Shown: one piece after another, positions 47,708 through 59,989 of the stretch
Numbering within the stretch: the stretch's first letter is position 1
Layout of the letters: every line of letters begins with the position of its first letter
Source of the DNA: Mesodorylaimus sp. YZB2_4
Lineage: Eukaryota; Nematoda; Enoplea; Dorylaimida; Dorylaimidae
DNA length: 64,000 nt
Reading direction: 5' to 3'
Assembly (NCBI GenBank): GCA_030248295.1
Contig: JASANH010000812.1
Location: 744,001 to 808,000 of the forward strand
The notes under the pieces: model-generated
The model's input: only the letters and a program-made list of their open reading frames with translations
What the model was told of the DNA's origin: nothing
The model's database searches: none
Program-made: the position numbers and the translations under genes

Positions 47708-48000
47708 GGGAAACTAGTTGGAGAACTGGTCGAAGGAAAATCAGGGAAATTAGTTGTAGTTTCCTTAAGAAACTAGTTCTAGCTTCCTTGAGAAACTAGT
47801 TGAAGTTTCCCTGAGAAACTAGTTTCTAGGAACTAGGTTTAGTTTAAGAAACTAGTTTTAGTTTAAAAAATAGTTTTAGTTTGAGAAACTAGTTTAAGTT
47901 CAAGGAACTAGTTTTAGTTTAAGGACCTAATTTTTGTAAGGAACTTGATTTCCTTAAAGAAACTAGTTTTGGGAAACTGGTTAATAAGTAACTGGCTTCT
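47708..48000. repeat. AAACTAGTTT minisatellite
   Basis: About ten units of 22-30 bases built around GAAACTAGTTTTAGTTT and TTTCCTTAAGAAACTAG, degenerate and in direct order. Confidence 0.8.
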
Positions 48001-48117
48001 AAAAAAAGTGCATGAACACAAGCACCAAGACACACTCTTTGGACAATAACAAGTCAGTACTAAATTCAGCCAACGAGCTTCCTAAGACCTCGAGATCGGG
48101 TGGCGCAATCGTGGTGA

Positions 48118-48335
48118 GAAGCTGATCGATAATTCTGAGCTAAATGATTTCGGGAGCATCTGCACGCCAATGCAAGATCAGTGTGCGGCTGGTGCGAAAA
48201 CTTTTTCTCGCGAAGTGCTAGAAGCAAAAGGGGCCAATAAAGTTGACAGCGGCACGAAATGGAAATCACGTGGGAATTTGTGAAAGAGACCACGTGCAGT
48301 GGGCTTGAAGACGAAACTGAATTTTAGATTGGTAC
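48118..48335. repeat. Direct repeat pair, copy 1 (copy 2 at 49064-49262)
   Basis: The two copies share TGATCGATAATTCTGA, GATTTC, GCAAGAT, GGTGCGAAA and CTGCTAGAAGCA-like words in order over about 200 bases. Neither has a convincing frame. Confidence 0.5.
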
Positions 48336-49063
48336 TATATTGTTTCGTGAAATGACACTTCTTCAATCTATGTTACGTGATATGTATCTGTCGTACTGCT
48401 GATATAAATATGGTTATCTATTTCATATCTGATCGATATAGATATTTTTGACATATAAATATCGGAATGATACCCATATCTATCGTTTAGGATATCCATA
48501 TTCATGTCTACCAGCACGTGTGCTAACCGGCAAAACTTTTATAAATTCCGAACAAAATTAGGACATTCCAAATATAATCTTTCGCTTCAATTTGTGTTAT
48601 TTTCTGGAAAATAAGTCCTCCAGGACAACTATATGAAGACCAGCGCAGAGCCGAGAGTTGGCAAAATTAGGACTTCATCATAATGGTGCTATTTTTCGCC
48701 ACACAACATTGTGTGCCTGCGACAAACATGACAATAAGACACCCAATGTCCTATTCTTGGCTCGAACTCTTGGTTCTCCCAGTTTTCTATAAAAAGGCAT
48801 ACGCAGGAGCATCTTGGTACATGCTTGGATCAATAAGATTCTAGTACGATATTCATCAGATACTATGTCTTCCAGCCCGTCATACTGTACCTTTACATGA
48901 AGCCAAAAAAATGAAATCTTGTAACGTTAGAAAAATAAAAAATACTAAACTTCTTGCATATTGCATTTTTTTACAAACAGGTTTACTGTTTACTGTACTG
49001 TACACTAATCGTGAGCAGCGAATGATAAGCCCAGGAGCAGGGGAGCGCAATGGAAGCAGAGGC

Positions 49064-49262
49064 CGATCGATAATTCTGAACTTGACGATTTCAGGTGCAT
49101 ATATGCCGACGCAAGATGAATGGTCGGCAGGTGCGAAACTTTGTTTTCTGAACTGCTAGAAGCATTTTTGGAAGCAGCAATGATGTCGTCAGTGCCACCC
49201 GTGAAGTTGAAGCAGACAGCGTACTGCGGGTTTAAAGACCAACTGCATTTTAGAAGGCTACA
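49064..49262. repeat. Direct repeat pair, copy 2
   Basis: See the copy at 48118-48335. Spacing between them is about 950 bases. The region between holds AT-rich simple sequence (48380-48510) and no gene. Confidence 0.5.
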
Positions 49263-49704
49263 TTGGAGTTTATGGCAGGTTGTCCGTGAGGCTGTTAAAA
49301 AACATTGAGAATTGAGCTTCAATTTTTGACCACCTTTTTTGCCATTAGTTTTTGACTTCATCACTGTTACCACTAATAGATGCATCAGATTCACACAGTA
49401 AAGTTGGGGGTATCGAAAAATGACCTTGCTCGTCTCCGGGTCGAACCCCAGACAGCCTGTTCGGGAGCTCGGAAAATCAAGCAGATAAAACAGGGAACAC
49501 TTTGGTGGTGACTTCGGACATGCCTCATTGCGAAGCTTTACATACTTTTTCGCTCACATATTACATTTTTCGCCCATCTGATTCGCTCGGGATTGTTTGC
49601 CTCTTCTCCAATAGTATCGATTTAGCGTATGGGCACCGCCAGAATTTACAAAAATTTGCAATTGTTACTAACAAAAGCTGACCAAACCACTATCTAACAA
49701 AACA

Positions 49705-49718
49705 TTTGAATTCCCGCC
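49705..49718 (+). promoter_or_regulatory. E2F/CHR-like composite site above cyclin B3
   Basis: TTTGAATTCCCGCC lies 377 bases upstream of the cyclin B3 ATG and is identical to 37078-37091. A 5' UTR acceptor (TTTTGTAG at 50068) lies between it and the ATG, consistent with a promoter here. DREAM/E2F control of a B-type cyclin would be expected. Confidence 0.5.
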
Positions 49719-50094
49719 ATTCGCTTGCGCGCGACGTATGCGTGTCGAGACAATGCCGCCTACAGCTGTCTCGGTCTAAGCAAAACAGGGTGTGCGCAAA
49801 AATCCTGGATTTCGTTTCGTTTCTCCCTTCTGCCTCCTCTTGCAGTGTGGTCCATACTTTTTTATTACGACAGTCGGCTCTTCAAATTGCGTTGGCATTC
49901 ATAGGCCTTTTTTACTTTGTTTACTGTCTTTTATTTCCTATTTGCAAACAGCTCCTCTCGTTTTTCAAAGGTAAGTTTGTGTAATTTCCCAGGAAACTGC
50001 TAAAATCGCAAAGAGGTGTTTTGCTTTCTATCTAGGACCGCAGTAAGCTGCATCATCTCATTTTGTAGGGCCGTTGAAAAAATAAACTGCAGCG

Positions 50095-53000
50095 ATGTTG
50101 ACGCGGACGCAATCTCGCGAGGTAAATATTTTTATGGAATCCTTCGTGGTTCTTCAACAATATTTGAGGTTTCATTTGATTTTATGTTTATTTATGATCT
50201 TGTTTTAGAAAAAGTCGAAAGTCGAAAACAAGGGAGTGCCGAATAAAACTACTACGCTTTGCAAACGACCAGCGGAAAGATCTCCATCCGTGCAACAACC
50301 ACAAAAGAAAAGGGCCGCTTTGGGTGATATTACAAACGTAAGTTTCTTTCGTTTCTTCGCATGTCGTAAAACAGTTTGCCTCAAATTGCTCATAGGGCTT
50401 GCTAAACGAGGACATGGCGGCGCATTCACTTTGCGGTGTGCAGAAAAATTTTACTCAAAAAAATATGGATGTCCCAATCTAGCGCTACGTGCCAAGTTGT
50501 GCTGAGAGAATGTCTGTGTGTAAATATGACCTAGCCCCTGGCCTGGCTGAACTAAAAACTAGTTGATGGGCATGACACGCGGAATGGATTAAGGGAAGCA
50601 AGGCAAGATAGGAATGACAGGAATTAATCGATCAGCTGATGTCAACAGCACCATTTGCGACACTTATCTACTTTAGCGAGCCACCAAAAATTTTTGAAGT
50701 CTGACAGGAGAGAGAGAGAAATATACAAGTCCGAATCTGGCACGCCGAGCGGGGTCGCCTGACTCCTAGAACCAGTCAACGAAAATGCGTCTGGGTAGGC
50801 GTCAGGGTAAATAAACCAGCAAGGTACTGAAGCAGAGAAGAATGAAAAGGACAGTTGATCAGGATGTGAGAAGCGTAGGTTAATGGATGTTAGAAAACCG
50901 CACGGCTGGGGTGGCCCTGGATGATGAAAAAAGAGCATTTTGCATCGTCAATTGCTTGTTTTTTTCGTTGATTCGGCCAGTATGCATGAACACGACTTGA
51001 GAGGATTCCGCTTGAAAGATCTGCATCGTGTGACGAGAACTGAGGAAAGAGCGATCGCATGGGCTCAGCAAGTCGACCTAGTCTGGGGAAATCCTCAGTG
51101 TCAGCGCTGCGGTTACTTGCTGTCGGATGGTCGCTGCAATCGCAGATTTCGATGTCGTCGACAAGGCTACAAGCGCAAGCCATATTTGCCTCTTCGGAAA
51201 GACAGTTTTTTGCTAGTTCACACTTGCCAATCGCGCAGATCATTCGACTTATATATTTCTGGTGTATGGATTGCTTCCATCAGAGCGACTACATGTGTCA
51301 ACTTGTGATCAGATGTCGTAGCACAGTGGCCAATTGTAAGAATTTTTTGCAGAGATACTTTTGTACGGATTACTTCCTGAAAAACCCGATTCGGTAATGT
51401 GGTCCTGGTAAAACAGTTGAAATTGACCAGACAGTCTTGGTAAAACAGAAGTGCAATGTGGGCCAATTGGTGCGGGAGCAGTGGATTTTTGAGGATGCCG
51501 AAGTAGGCAGTAACGAGTGCTTCCTGGTGCCAGTTACGCGACGTGATTCCAAAACTCTAGTGCCATTAGAAAATACTTAAAGCCGGGCACAAAACTTATC
51601 ACAAATGGATGTTCTGTTTTGTAAGAGAGGTGTCCTCATCGATACGCGCATTTATTTGTAATACATGATCATGATTTCGTCGACCCAGTCTCTTTCGCCT
51701 GCACGAATCACGTGGAATCGACCTGGCAAAAGTTTAAGCAAAAGCATCGAGCTCGATACGACACACATCAAACTTTACTGACCTCATATTTGTCGGAGTT
51801 CATGTGGAGGCGCGAATTCGGTGGCCGGGACTCGTTTCACAACTTTTTGTCTCAAGTGCGCGCCAAATACCATGTATGGTCGGTTGATATAGCAAGTGTT
51901 CGCTACTCGCGCAGCGTTGCTTGAAATCCGAGTTTTGGTGAGTTGAATCTTGAGGGACAATGAAAAGTGAAAGGAAATGAGTTAAAGTCAAAGGGCGGAC
52001 GCTTAAATAAATTGGAGAACCCGGTTTTTTTAGCCTAAAATTTGTGCACGATGGGTTTTTTGTATATCCCATCAAATTTATTTAAAAATTTTGTTGGCTT
52101 AGAGGAGGAAGATAGAGATAAAAACAGAACTAACGTTTGTTTATTCCGTTTTCAGGATCTTCGAAACGGTCGTATCGATTCATCGAAAAAACAATTAGCA
52201 GCCGCTACTTTGCGAAGTGCCACGGAGCGAGAAGAATCACGGTCGGACGTGTTCATGCTATTAACAGTCGATGAATCAATGTGCGATGAAACCGTTGCTC
52301 GAATTGACTCGCCTAAATCGAAGAAAAACGCAGCTTGCTCATTGCCTGTAGTGCCGCCTAGATTAGGAATCAGAACGGTACCTATGCTTTTAATTTTTTT
52401 TACCTCTTATGCGAGTTTTGCAGGGTTTATTCAGCACAAAATGAGTATTATCTGGGAAAGTCAGAGATGTGAATTTCAAAGCTAAAATCATTCAAAAATA
52501 GAAACCACCGCTACATTTCAAGGAGTCCAAGTCTTTTTCCAAATTTTTCCTAGCTATACCGTTCATGAGGTATAAAAAACCATTTGTGATCAGGAATCGA
52601 TTATGGGTAAATTATAAAAGTCGAAACCCCCTTTTTTCATTGAAAAAGTAGCATCGGTACCTCATGAAACACCCCAAGTATCGGCACTAAGGACCATATT
52701 GCGCACATGACTGATAACAGCGCGATATTAGGCAGTTGTAGCTGATGATGAGCGATAATTTTAGCTGGTCATCATTCGCGCTGATTAAAGGCGCTGATTA
52801 CGGGCTGTCGTGAAGCCCTTGAAAAATTTTCAAACAGTTGTTTCCACGTCAAAATTCGTTCATTTTTACTCGAGATATTGAAGGAAACTCAAATTCGCGA
52901 AAAGCTGCTCACAGTACGCACTTTTAAAATTTCCCGCCCGCGCGCCGCTTATGACAGAAGGGCGGTTTTGGCTGCTTACTTGAAAAACCCAGCACTATAC

Positions 53001-56000
53001 TATATATATATATATATATATATAGTATACACACGCATATAACTTTTTAACATTTTCGCCACGCTTCTGTCTACATAATTTTGTACTGGAGTATCTGTAT
53101 TTTCTGAAAAGTAAAAGGTTATATAAATTATTAGGGATTCCCACAGTAAGCAGCCAAACCCGCTCTTATGTCATAAGCAGCGCACAGGCGGGAATTTGAA
53201 AAAGTGTGTACTATGGGCACCTTTCCCCGAATTCAAGTGTTCTTTATTATCTCGGGTTAAACATTAAACAACTATTAAACAAATTTTGACGCGGATGAAA
53301 CCATTTAAACCTTTTTTTAAAGGGCCATAAGATATGCCATTACTGATCAGCGCAAATGAATTTATCGATCATAGTTAGCTGAAATTGCCGAAATGGGGCG
53401 CCGTGATCAGCCTTGCGCACAATCAATGTTGTCCGTAGAGCGAAAATTTAAGGTGTGTACTGTGTGATGTACTGACCGTAGGCTACTATTTCTGTAAAAA
53501 AGGGGATTTCGGCGTTTGTAATTTGCCTGTAATCGATTTTGTGACTGATCACGGATGGTTTCTTTTGAATATCATCTCGTAAACGGTTTTAGCTAAGATA
53601 CTTTTAAAAAAAGATTTAGATTCCTTGAAATGTTGCAGTCATTCCTACTTTTTTGAAAATTGTTCTAAAAAAATGAGCACCTTTTGATTTTCTGACTAAA
53701 GTGACCTTTTTTACCTTTAACATGCTATAGCTTCATGTATAGGCACTTTACAAAATTTCACTCTCGCCAAGGCAGTCAGTTTTGTGAGTACTCTCGATAG
53801 AGCACATAAAGAAGGTGTCAAAAAAATCCAACTGGCCAGCCAGCCGTCGGTCGCTCAGAAACCCTCTCTTTAAATTTGTGCATGCGATAAATTTTAGACC
53901 CCACCCAGGCCGGCTGCTAGGTTTTTGATGCTGGAATCGGTTAAAGTGAGAATCGAATTCTTGTCTAGGAAAACTGGAAAATTTTGGGAAAATCGTTTTT
54001 CGCTCCCCTTATGAATACTTTTTCCAGGAATACAACCAAGAAAACGAATGGGACCCGTACAATGTGCCGCACTATGCTCAAGATATTTTTGATTATTACA
54101 AGACACGTGAGGTAAGTTCTGGGCGGCTGTCGAAATCCTGAGTTTTCCCACATAAGTTCCCCATTAAGTCATGTTGACCTCGTTTCTTCTAGACTCATTT
54201 TATCGTTGGTGATTACATGGACAAGTTGCAAGTATCGGGTGGTGTTACTCGTCGAATGCGTGCTATTTTAGTCGATTGGATGGTAGAAGTCCAAGAAAAT
54301 TTCAAATTGAATAATGAAACTTTATATCAAGCTGTGAAAATGACCGATTTGTTCCTGGAAAAGTAAGGATTGCAGTTTTAGCTCCCTGCTGCTAATATAC
54401 TCTGATTTAGGGTGGTTGTCGATAAAGAAACTTTACAATTGGTCGGTTCTACAACTTTGCTCATTTCATCCAAGTTCGATGTAAATATGTGGGCGGTGTG
54501 GTTTTGGTTTTTGGCCTGGTGGGTTATGCGGTCTACAGTCAGCCGCCCTAACCATGCGTGTGGCCTGGCGGTGTTGGGGAAACACTTCACGGTGTCATTT
54601 TTGAGAGGAGGTTACTCGTGATGTGTCCTTGCACAGGGTTCCTATAACACTTGAAATCCTAAACCTCCTGTAATTTGGCGTTCATCCTTGAAATCTGCTG
54701 ATATTCAGCATTTGTTGCCTCTCTTTTAAAAAATGTGTGCATTTTTTAGTCCAAAATGAGTCTTATTTGTGCGCGTAAAATCAGGAACCATGCCCCTACG
54801 TTGCCAAAAAAGTCTTCGCCGCATATCTTCTTTTATGTTCGTGTTTAGTCGGTATAATGATTATCAAAAGCCATCAATATCGTTGTTGAGTTTGCACTGA
54901 GAAGAGTTGGAGTCAGTATCTTCTGTTAGGCGGGCTGGCAGTCCAAAGGGTAGACAGACCCGCCCAACAGTTTGGGTAGGCCTCTTGTGAACACAGGGTT
55001 CATGCAAGACCTGAAAAAGTCAAGTAGTCCGAGAAGTGACTGGAAAATCAGGGAAAATGAGTTTCAAGTCAAAATTCTGAGACGCCGCGTTTTGAGGTTC
55101 CAATTTTCTTCTCCGACGACTGAGGAGCCTGAGGTTGAGCGTGCTGCAAGCCAGTAATTTATTAGTTGTGGGACAGTGTGAAAAAAACGACATTATTGTC
55201 TGGAAAAGTTGGGATAATCATTTCCTGCTCCTTTTATGAAGCTTGCAGACATTGGCTCTGATATCGTCTACTAGGTCCGCCTCTATCTTTTGCCCGCTCT
55301 CCATCGACCTGCTCACTAATCCCACAAAAGTTTCTTTTCTTCCCCAAGGCCAAATGGTCCGAGCATGCAATGGGTTACTCGGCTCTGTCATTTAGCCTGG
55401 CCTGGGAATTCTTGTTTGACTATCACTTTTGACTCAAGCGGGTTTCGAACCCCCCTGTGAGTGCGCATCCAGCGTGAGAGGCAGTGGCCACGACCTGGGT
55501 CGATGGGTCGTGTTGACTTCGAAATGATAAGTGGGCACAAAGAAAGGGCCGGGTGCTCATGGACCGCCTCTGTCAGCCTGCTTCACTCACATTGTGCTCC
55601 TGGATAGTCTATACCAATATCAGTTTTTGGTGTCTATAGTGTCTTTTCCAACCAAACTCTGAGCGATTGATCCAGTGAAATCTGGACTGAACATCCAGAT
55701 TCTGATTTGACGCTAAATTGCATTTTATAGTAAAAAATGTCTTAAAATTACTGATAATCCCCCAAAATCCTTGAAAACCTGCTGAAATTTTAGCGTCATG
55801 CCCTGGTGGGAACCCTCGAACAGCTCAAATTGATTCTCGAGTCTTTTCCAGTCTGGCCTGATGGTTTAGATAACAATTTTTTAGGAACATCGACCGCCAT
55901 CGATATACAAGTTTGTGCAAATTTGCGATCATGCTTATACTCGCGAACAAATCACGGATATGGAAAAAATGATTTTGAAAACGTTGCAATTCGATATTGG

Positions 56001-56973
56001 ATTTCCTTTATCTTATCGATTTTTGAGTCGATATGCAAATGTATGACTATTGTTGCATTTTCATTAATTTACCAGCCAATTTTTGGGTTTCCTGATCAAC
56101 CGACTTTTTCAGGCAACCAAAGCCGATATGGAGACTCTAACATTGGCTCGTTATATTTTGGAAATATCCTTGATGCATTACGAATTTGTTCGTTTGCCAG
56201 AAAGTTTCGTTGCGGCGGGTGCTTTCATGCTGGCTACAAAAATCAAAGGCGAAGATTGGGTTAGTTGTGGCTGCTTTCCAAATTTGGCTGTATGCATAAT
56301 TTTTCTGTGCCTAGACTGAAGCTCACGTTCTATATTCGTCCTACACAGCCGAGCAGTTGGAGCAGATTATGTGGGACTTGAATTCGGTCATCAAGGGCAT
56401 GCCATTGACGAAAAATTTGAATGGTATACGGAAGAAATACTCGCATAAGTGAGTTAAGTTTTGTTCAAATTTAGGTGTGAAAATTGGTCAGATAGGGTCG
56501 ATGAGGTACTTGCGAGGTTACTCATATCGACTTTAGATGTTTGAGCTTGCTTGTTCAAAAATTGAAAGCTGAGCTAAGTAGGCGGTGAAGGGGAATTGGG
56601 TTTTTTAACAAATCCATCTCGTGGGCCTTTTAAACTCAGATAAAAAGTTTTGCACTGAATTTCACTTGATTGTTTGACAATAAAAAGTTTTAGATTGTAC
56701 GATATCATTAAATCTTGTCATAATTTGAATTTCGCGCGTGATTTCAAAATGAAAAAAACCATGCGGTATCTGCTTTAAAATATATAATCGTCATGAACGG
56801 TTAGCTGATGACTGTGGCAGTCCCTTTTCGGAATTGTCTCTACTTGCATTGGTTTCATTTGCAGGTCTTTCTATAAAGTGGCGTCATTGGCACCATTGTC
56901 GGGCTCTCCAGTATCGTCGATGGTCGAATTGGGGTATTCGGATGACTGTTTGTACAAAATGGACAGCAGGTGA
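50095..56973 (+). CDS. CCNB3: Cyclin B3
   Basis: The mitotic regulatory subunit of Cdk1. Ten exons: 50095-50121, 50209-50337, 52156-52377, 54028-54111, 54193-54362, 54411-54480, 55885-56040, 56113-56259, 56315-56448, 56865-56973, giving 415 residues with matching phases. A destruction box RAALGDITN (residues 44-52) marks it for APC/C. The cyclin box starts at [13 protein letters not shown] and contains the MRAxLVDWxVEVQENF hallmark ([18 protein letters not shown]) that separates B3 from B1/B2, then [17 protein letters not shown]. Fold 2 has [17 protein letters not shown] and ends [17 protein letters not shown]. The stop TGA is read straight after MDSR; a 54-base optional intron (56970-57023) could instead extend the tail to TAG 57076. 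Introns 2, 3 and 6 are swollen by transposons. Confidence 0.93.
50940..51925 (+). mobile_element. Merlin/ISXO2-like transposase remnant
   Basis: It lies within cyclin B3 intron 2. A zinc-ribbon part ([20 protein letters not shown], then FRCRR) is followed, in shifting frames, by [53 protein letters not shown] and [11 protein letters not shown]. This is the order of the DDE domain of ISXO2/IS1595 transposases, the family behind eukaryotic Merlin elements. At least two frame breaks and a stop near 51578 make it dead. Termini were not found. Confidence 0.8.
52505..53638. mobile_element. 1.1-kb foldback element in cyclin B3 intron 3
   Basis: The two halves are inverted copies through almost their whole length, centred on a TA run at 53000-53025. 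Paired landmarks include ACATTTCAAGGA near 52515 and its complement near 53630, the CCCCCTTTTTT block, GCTGATTACGG against its mate at 53340, and TTTGGCTGCTTACT near the centre. No open frame spans it. Each arm carries an AATTTCCCGCC-type motif. Confidence 0.8.
54481..55884. other. Cyclin B3 intron 6 with repeat fragments
   Basis: Apart from the SINE piece at 55436-55500 it contains GGCCTGG- and GGCGGTGTTGGGG-type words at 54510-54590 that resemble local repeats. It has no coding exon. Confidence 0.4.
55436..55500 (-). repeat. tRNA-Glu-like SINE fragment
   Basis: On the minus strand GTGGCCACTGCCTCTCACGC is followed by GCGCACTCACAGGGGG and then GGTTCGAAACCCGC (B box). It matches the copies at 1835-1905 and 9280-9455. 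Confidence 0.6.
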
Positions 56974-58263
56974 GCACTGGTTGCTGAGGTTTTGGTGGGA
57001 TAGCGAGGCGAGGCTTGAAACAGAATAGCATTCGTTTGGGACCAGGTTGGGGCGGGGTCCACCTACCCATACCTGTAGGGGACTTGGGCAGTAATGACAA
57101 TAAGAATAGACCTTTCCTAGCCAAGCAGCTCATAATTGCGAAAAATAATCTAGCATTACGTGTCTTTGGGAATTATCTCCTTTGATATTTCTCTTTGTCT
57201 CAAAGTTCGCTGAATTTTGGAGCCTTTTAATTAGCGTACTTTTCAAGTCAGAGACCATAGCTAATCAATTAGTTTCTAGGTAGGATAAAGTTGCAGTTCT
57301 GACAGAATAACTGGGGCTGGCGATGAGCTCGTGTAACCCCCACCTTAGGGGAGCGCGAGTGATAACGTTGTCATGCGCTATAGCACTTTAGTGTGGGTCA
57401 TAAGCGTCCTGTATTGTGCGGGTCATAACTTAGGCCCATCTCTGCAATGTGGTATGAGCATTCGTTCGATGTGCTTTTCTGTACCGGCCAAGGAGTTTTC
57501 AAACCGATCTCGTCTACTCGGTCTCAAGGGGCAAGAATGTGTGTAAGCCCTCTTTTGATCCAGGTGCTTTTGGAAGTCCGGTGATCAGGTGTCCTTGTCT
57601 GAACTGACGCTCCCACTTTCCTCTAGTCAGCGCTGAGTAGTCTGGTCTAGAAGGAGCGTGGGAAAAGTGTGAGGCCGCGGTCGCACTCGCAATTCTTCTT
57701 GGGAACTATTCCGAACCTATGCTCGAGATCTGATTTCGAGAACCCGCGTATCTGACCCCATGAGCGGGCAACATGCCAGTTATGCAGAATAAATTGTTTC
57801 AACACAATCATAAAGGAGACAGCGGACATCGAAAACGACTGCACACCACGTTTTTCACAGATGTAATATTTTGCTAGGATTGTGATAATATTATCTTTTC
57901 CTCGCTGAAACTGTGAGGCCATCTCGCACAAAGCCAAACAGTAGGTGATCAGAAGACCATTGTTTCTCGAAGCACCTCATGCCAGACCCGTTTCGACTAC
58001 TTGCATGTTATAAGCATATGCTCTAACGCCTCACGCGTGGCATTCACTAGACTCGCGAATTTCCCATATGAAAAGCCTCGTGGTCCCCAAAGTGCGGTGG
58101 AGGGCTTTGAATTGGAAGAGTCAACATCTATTTGGCAGTCCGAGCTCCAGAAAAAGTTTCTAACTTTGATCCCATGGGTAATATTTCATATTACTTTTGA
58201 AACATAAATCCACTCACTGGCGATCGAAAGAAATTGAAAAATGGTCAACAGCTATCGAAAGGG
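56974..58263. other. Region between cyclin B3 and ECT2, nothing certain
   Basis: I searched here for the DH-domain exons expected for ECT2 and found none. A minus-strand frame at 57647-57937 (96 residues) is motif-free. Confidence 0.4.
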
Positions 58264-58639
58264 GATCTGAGCTAGCATCGACCGATCCAGGGGGTGGATC
58301 GGTTCCTGATCCGATCCGACCGCTGGATCGGCCGGATCGGCAACTTCACTTTTTTGCGCTTTTTCTGCTGGAAAATAATAAAGTGCTGCATACTATGATG
58401 AGACAGTCCCGTTTCTTTCTCTCAAATCAACATTTAATCCTACTTTAGATGGTCATGTCTCCCGTGTCTTTGGGATGGTCTGATAGAGAGTGACAGCGAA
58501 GAAACAGGGCAGGCTGGTGAGAACTCAATGCCAAACACGTCATCCCCAAGAACCTTGTATTTTCTGAAGCGGATCCACCGGATCGGATCGAGATCGGGAT
58601 CCAAGCCCAGGGTCGGATCGGTCGATGCTGGGATCTGAG
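58264..58639. mobile_element. hAT-like MITE copy 1 with 8-bp target duplication
   Basis: Termini CTAGCATCGACCGATCC (58272) and GGATCGGTCGATGCTGG (ends 58631) are inverted. GATCTGAG flanks on both sides (58264-58271, 58632-58639). It is about 360 bases and non-coding. The 8-bp duplication fits hAT-type transposition. Confidence 0.8.
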
Positions 58640-59504
58640 GTTGTTGTCCGTGATCAAACTATTGCACGCTCAATGGGGAGGCTGGGAAAACTGGTATCTT
58701 TGGTGCTGTTCCAAATGCCCGTCAGTGCGTCACAATTGATGTGACTAGTCCGTTCTCTGAGGTTGACCTTACAGGAAATGATCTGGATTGGAGTTGGAGT
58801 TGGAGTCAAATATATAAGAATGAGGTTGACAGCAAAGTAGAACATGTACCTTTTGTCTTGATATGTTTTGTCTGAACATGTTTGCTACATAAAAATTTGC
58901 GAAACCAAATTTGCGTAGTCCGCGGAGTTGAAGTGATTTGCAGTATTCATGTGGCCTCGCAGACAACTATAGCACCGCCATGATGGGAAATACAAAAAGA
59001 CTCCTCAGGAAGTTCGATTCGCGCATTTGTCAGCAATTCCTTTGCATCCCAACGAGCTTTTGCCGCAGTCTCAATATTTTCCATGAAAAAAATTATGCGC
59101 GCGGCAACACGCTAGAGTCGGATCTGCAGCCAAATGTTTCAAATACTAGCGCACTGTGAGCTCGTTCAGGGAAGCCATCCTGGCTTTTTTCTGGCTTGAC
59201 TCATTTTCACCGAGTTATCACTCAAATGGTCTGGTCTGCTCATAACAGTGCTCCTTGCAATGGATGGAATGGAGTACAGCATTTAGTGAGGTCATTCTAG
59301 TGCCGCGCACTTTTGATGTAAGCAGTTGCGTCTGCTGGAGCGCGCGTAGTTTGTAAGTTGAACTCTGAGCGCGCTCAGGCTCAGTGTTATCATTATATTC
59401 GCTGACAGCGAGTCTGGTCGTCTCCCATGAAATCGACTAACGACCACTATGTCCCTATAGTACACTGATATCATGAAATTACGGTATAATTAGATTACAG
59501 TACT
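58640..59504. other. Intergenic between two MITEs
   Basis: No gene is supported. A GGAGTTGGAGTTGGAGT run lies at 58791-58808. Confidence 0.35.
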
Positions 59505-59989
59505 AGCATAGTCCAGCATCGACCGACCCGTGAGTGAGGTCACCAAACCGACCCGACCCGACCCGATCCAGAACCGACCCGACCCAAACCGACCCGATCC
59601 ACCCGACCCTACGTTGTATTCTGGCTGGAGGCGTCAGTTTAGGAAACCCGTTCTCAGAGAACTGGCTGTGGGCGATTCACCAGAACTGAGGCGTCAGTCA
59701 GGGTTGCCCCAATCAGCCTCTCACAAGCCAAATGAGCCCCCGCGCTCCTATGTGGACGGATGGGGTCGAAACTTGCAAAAAAAACGTCGATGTCATGCAT
59801 GGTTGGCCAGTCCAGTGGGTTGAAGTGTCGATCCTAGCTGCCTGCATGAAGACATGACTGGGCGCCAGAGAAGATATTTTGGCGGGAATTCAAAATTCCG
59901 ATCCGGCCGACCCACAGATTGAGTCGGTTCCCCCAACCGATCCGGCCCGGATCAATGGGTCGGTGGGTCGGTCGATGCTGGAGCATAGT
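59505..59989. mobile_element. hAT-like MITE copy 2 with 8-bp target duplication
   Basis: Termini CCAGCATCGACCGACCC (59513) and GGGTCGGTCGATGCTGG (ends 59981) are inverted. AGCATAGT flanks on both sides (59505-59512, 59982-59989). The left side carries a CCGACCCGACCC array. 59881-59895 carries GGCGGGAATTCAAAA. Confidence 0.8.

Noticed and set aside
47708..48000. CRISPR-like array
   Set aside because: Units are degenerate and vary in length, without fixed repeats and unique spacers, in an animal genome. It is a minisatellite.
50940..51308. An independent plus-strand zinc-ribbon gene
   Set aside because: It is continuous, across frame breaks, with DDE transposase motifs, so it is part of a dead Merlin-like element.
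57024..57078. An extra cyclin B3 terminal exon
   Set aside because: A 54-base intron could join it, but the frame already ends at TGA 56971-56973 right after MDSR. It is kept only as an alternative.
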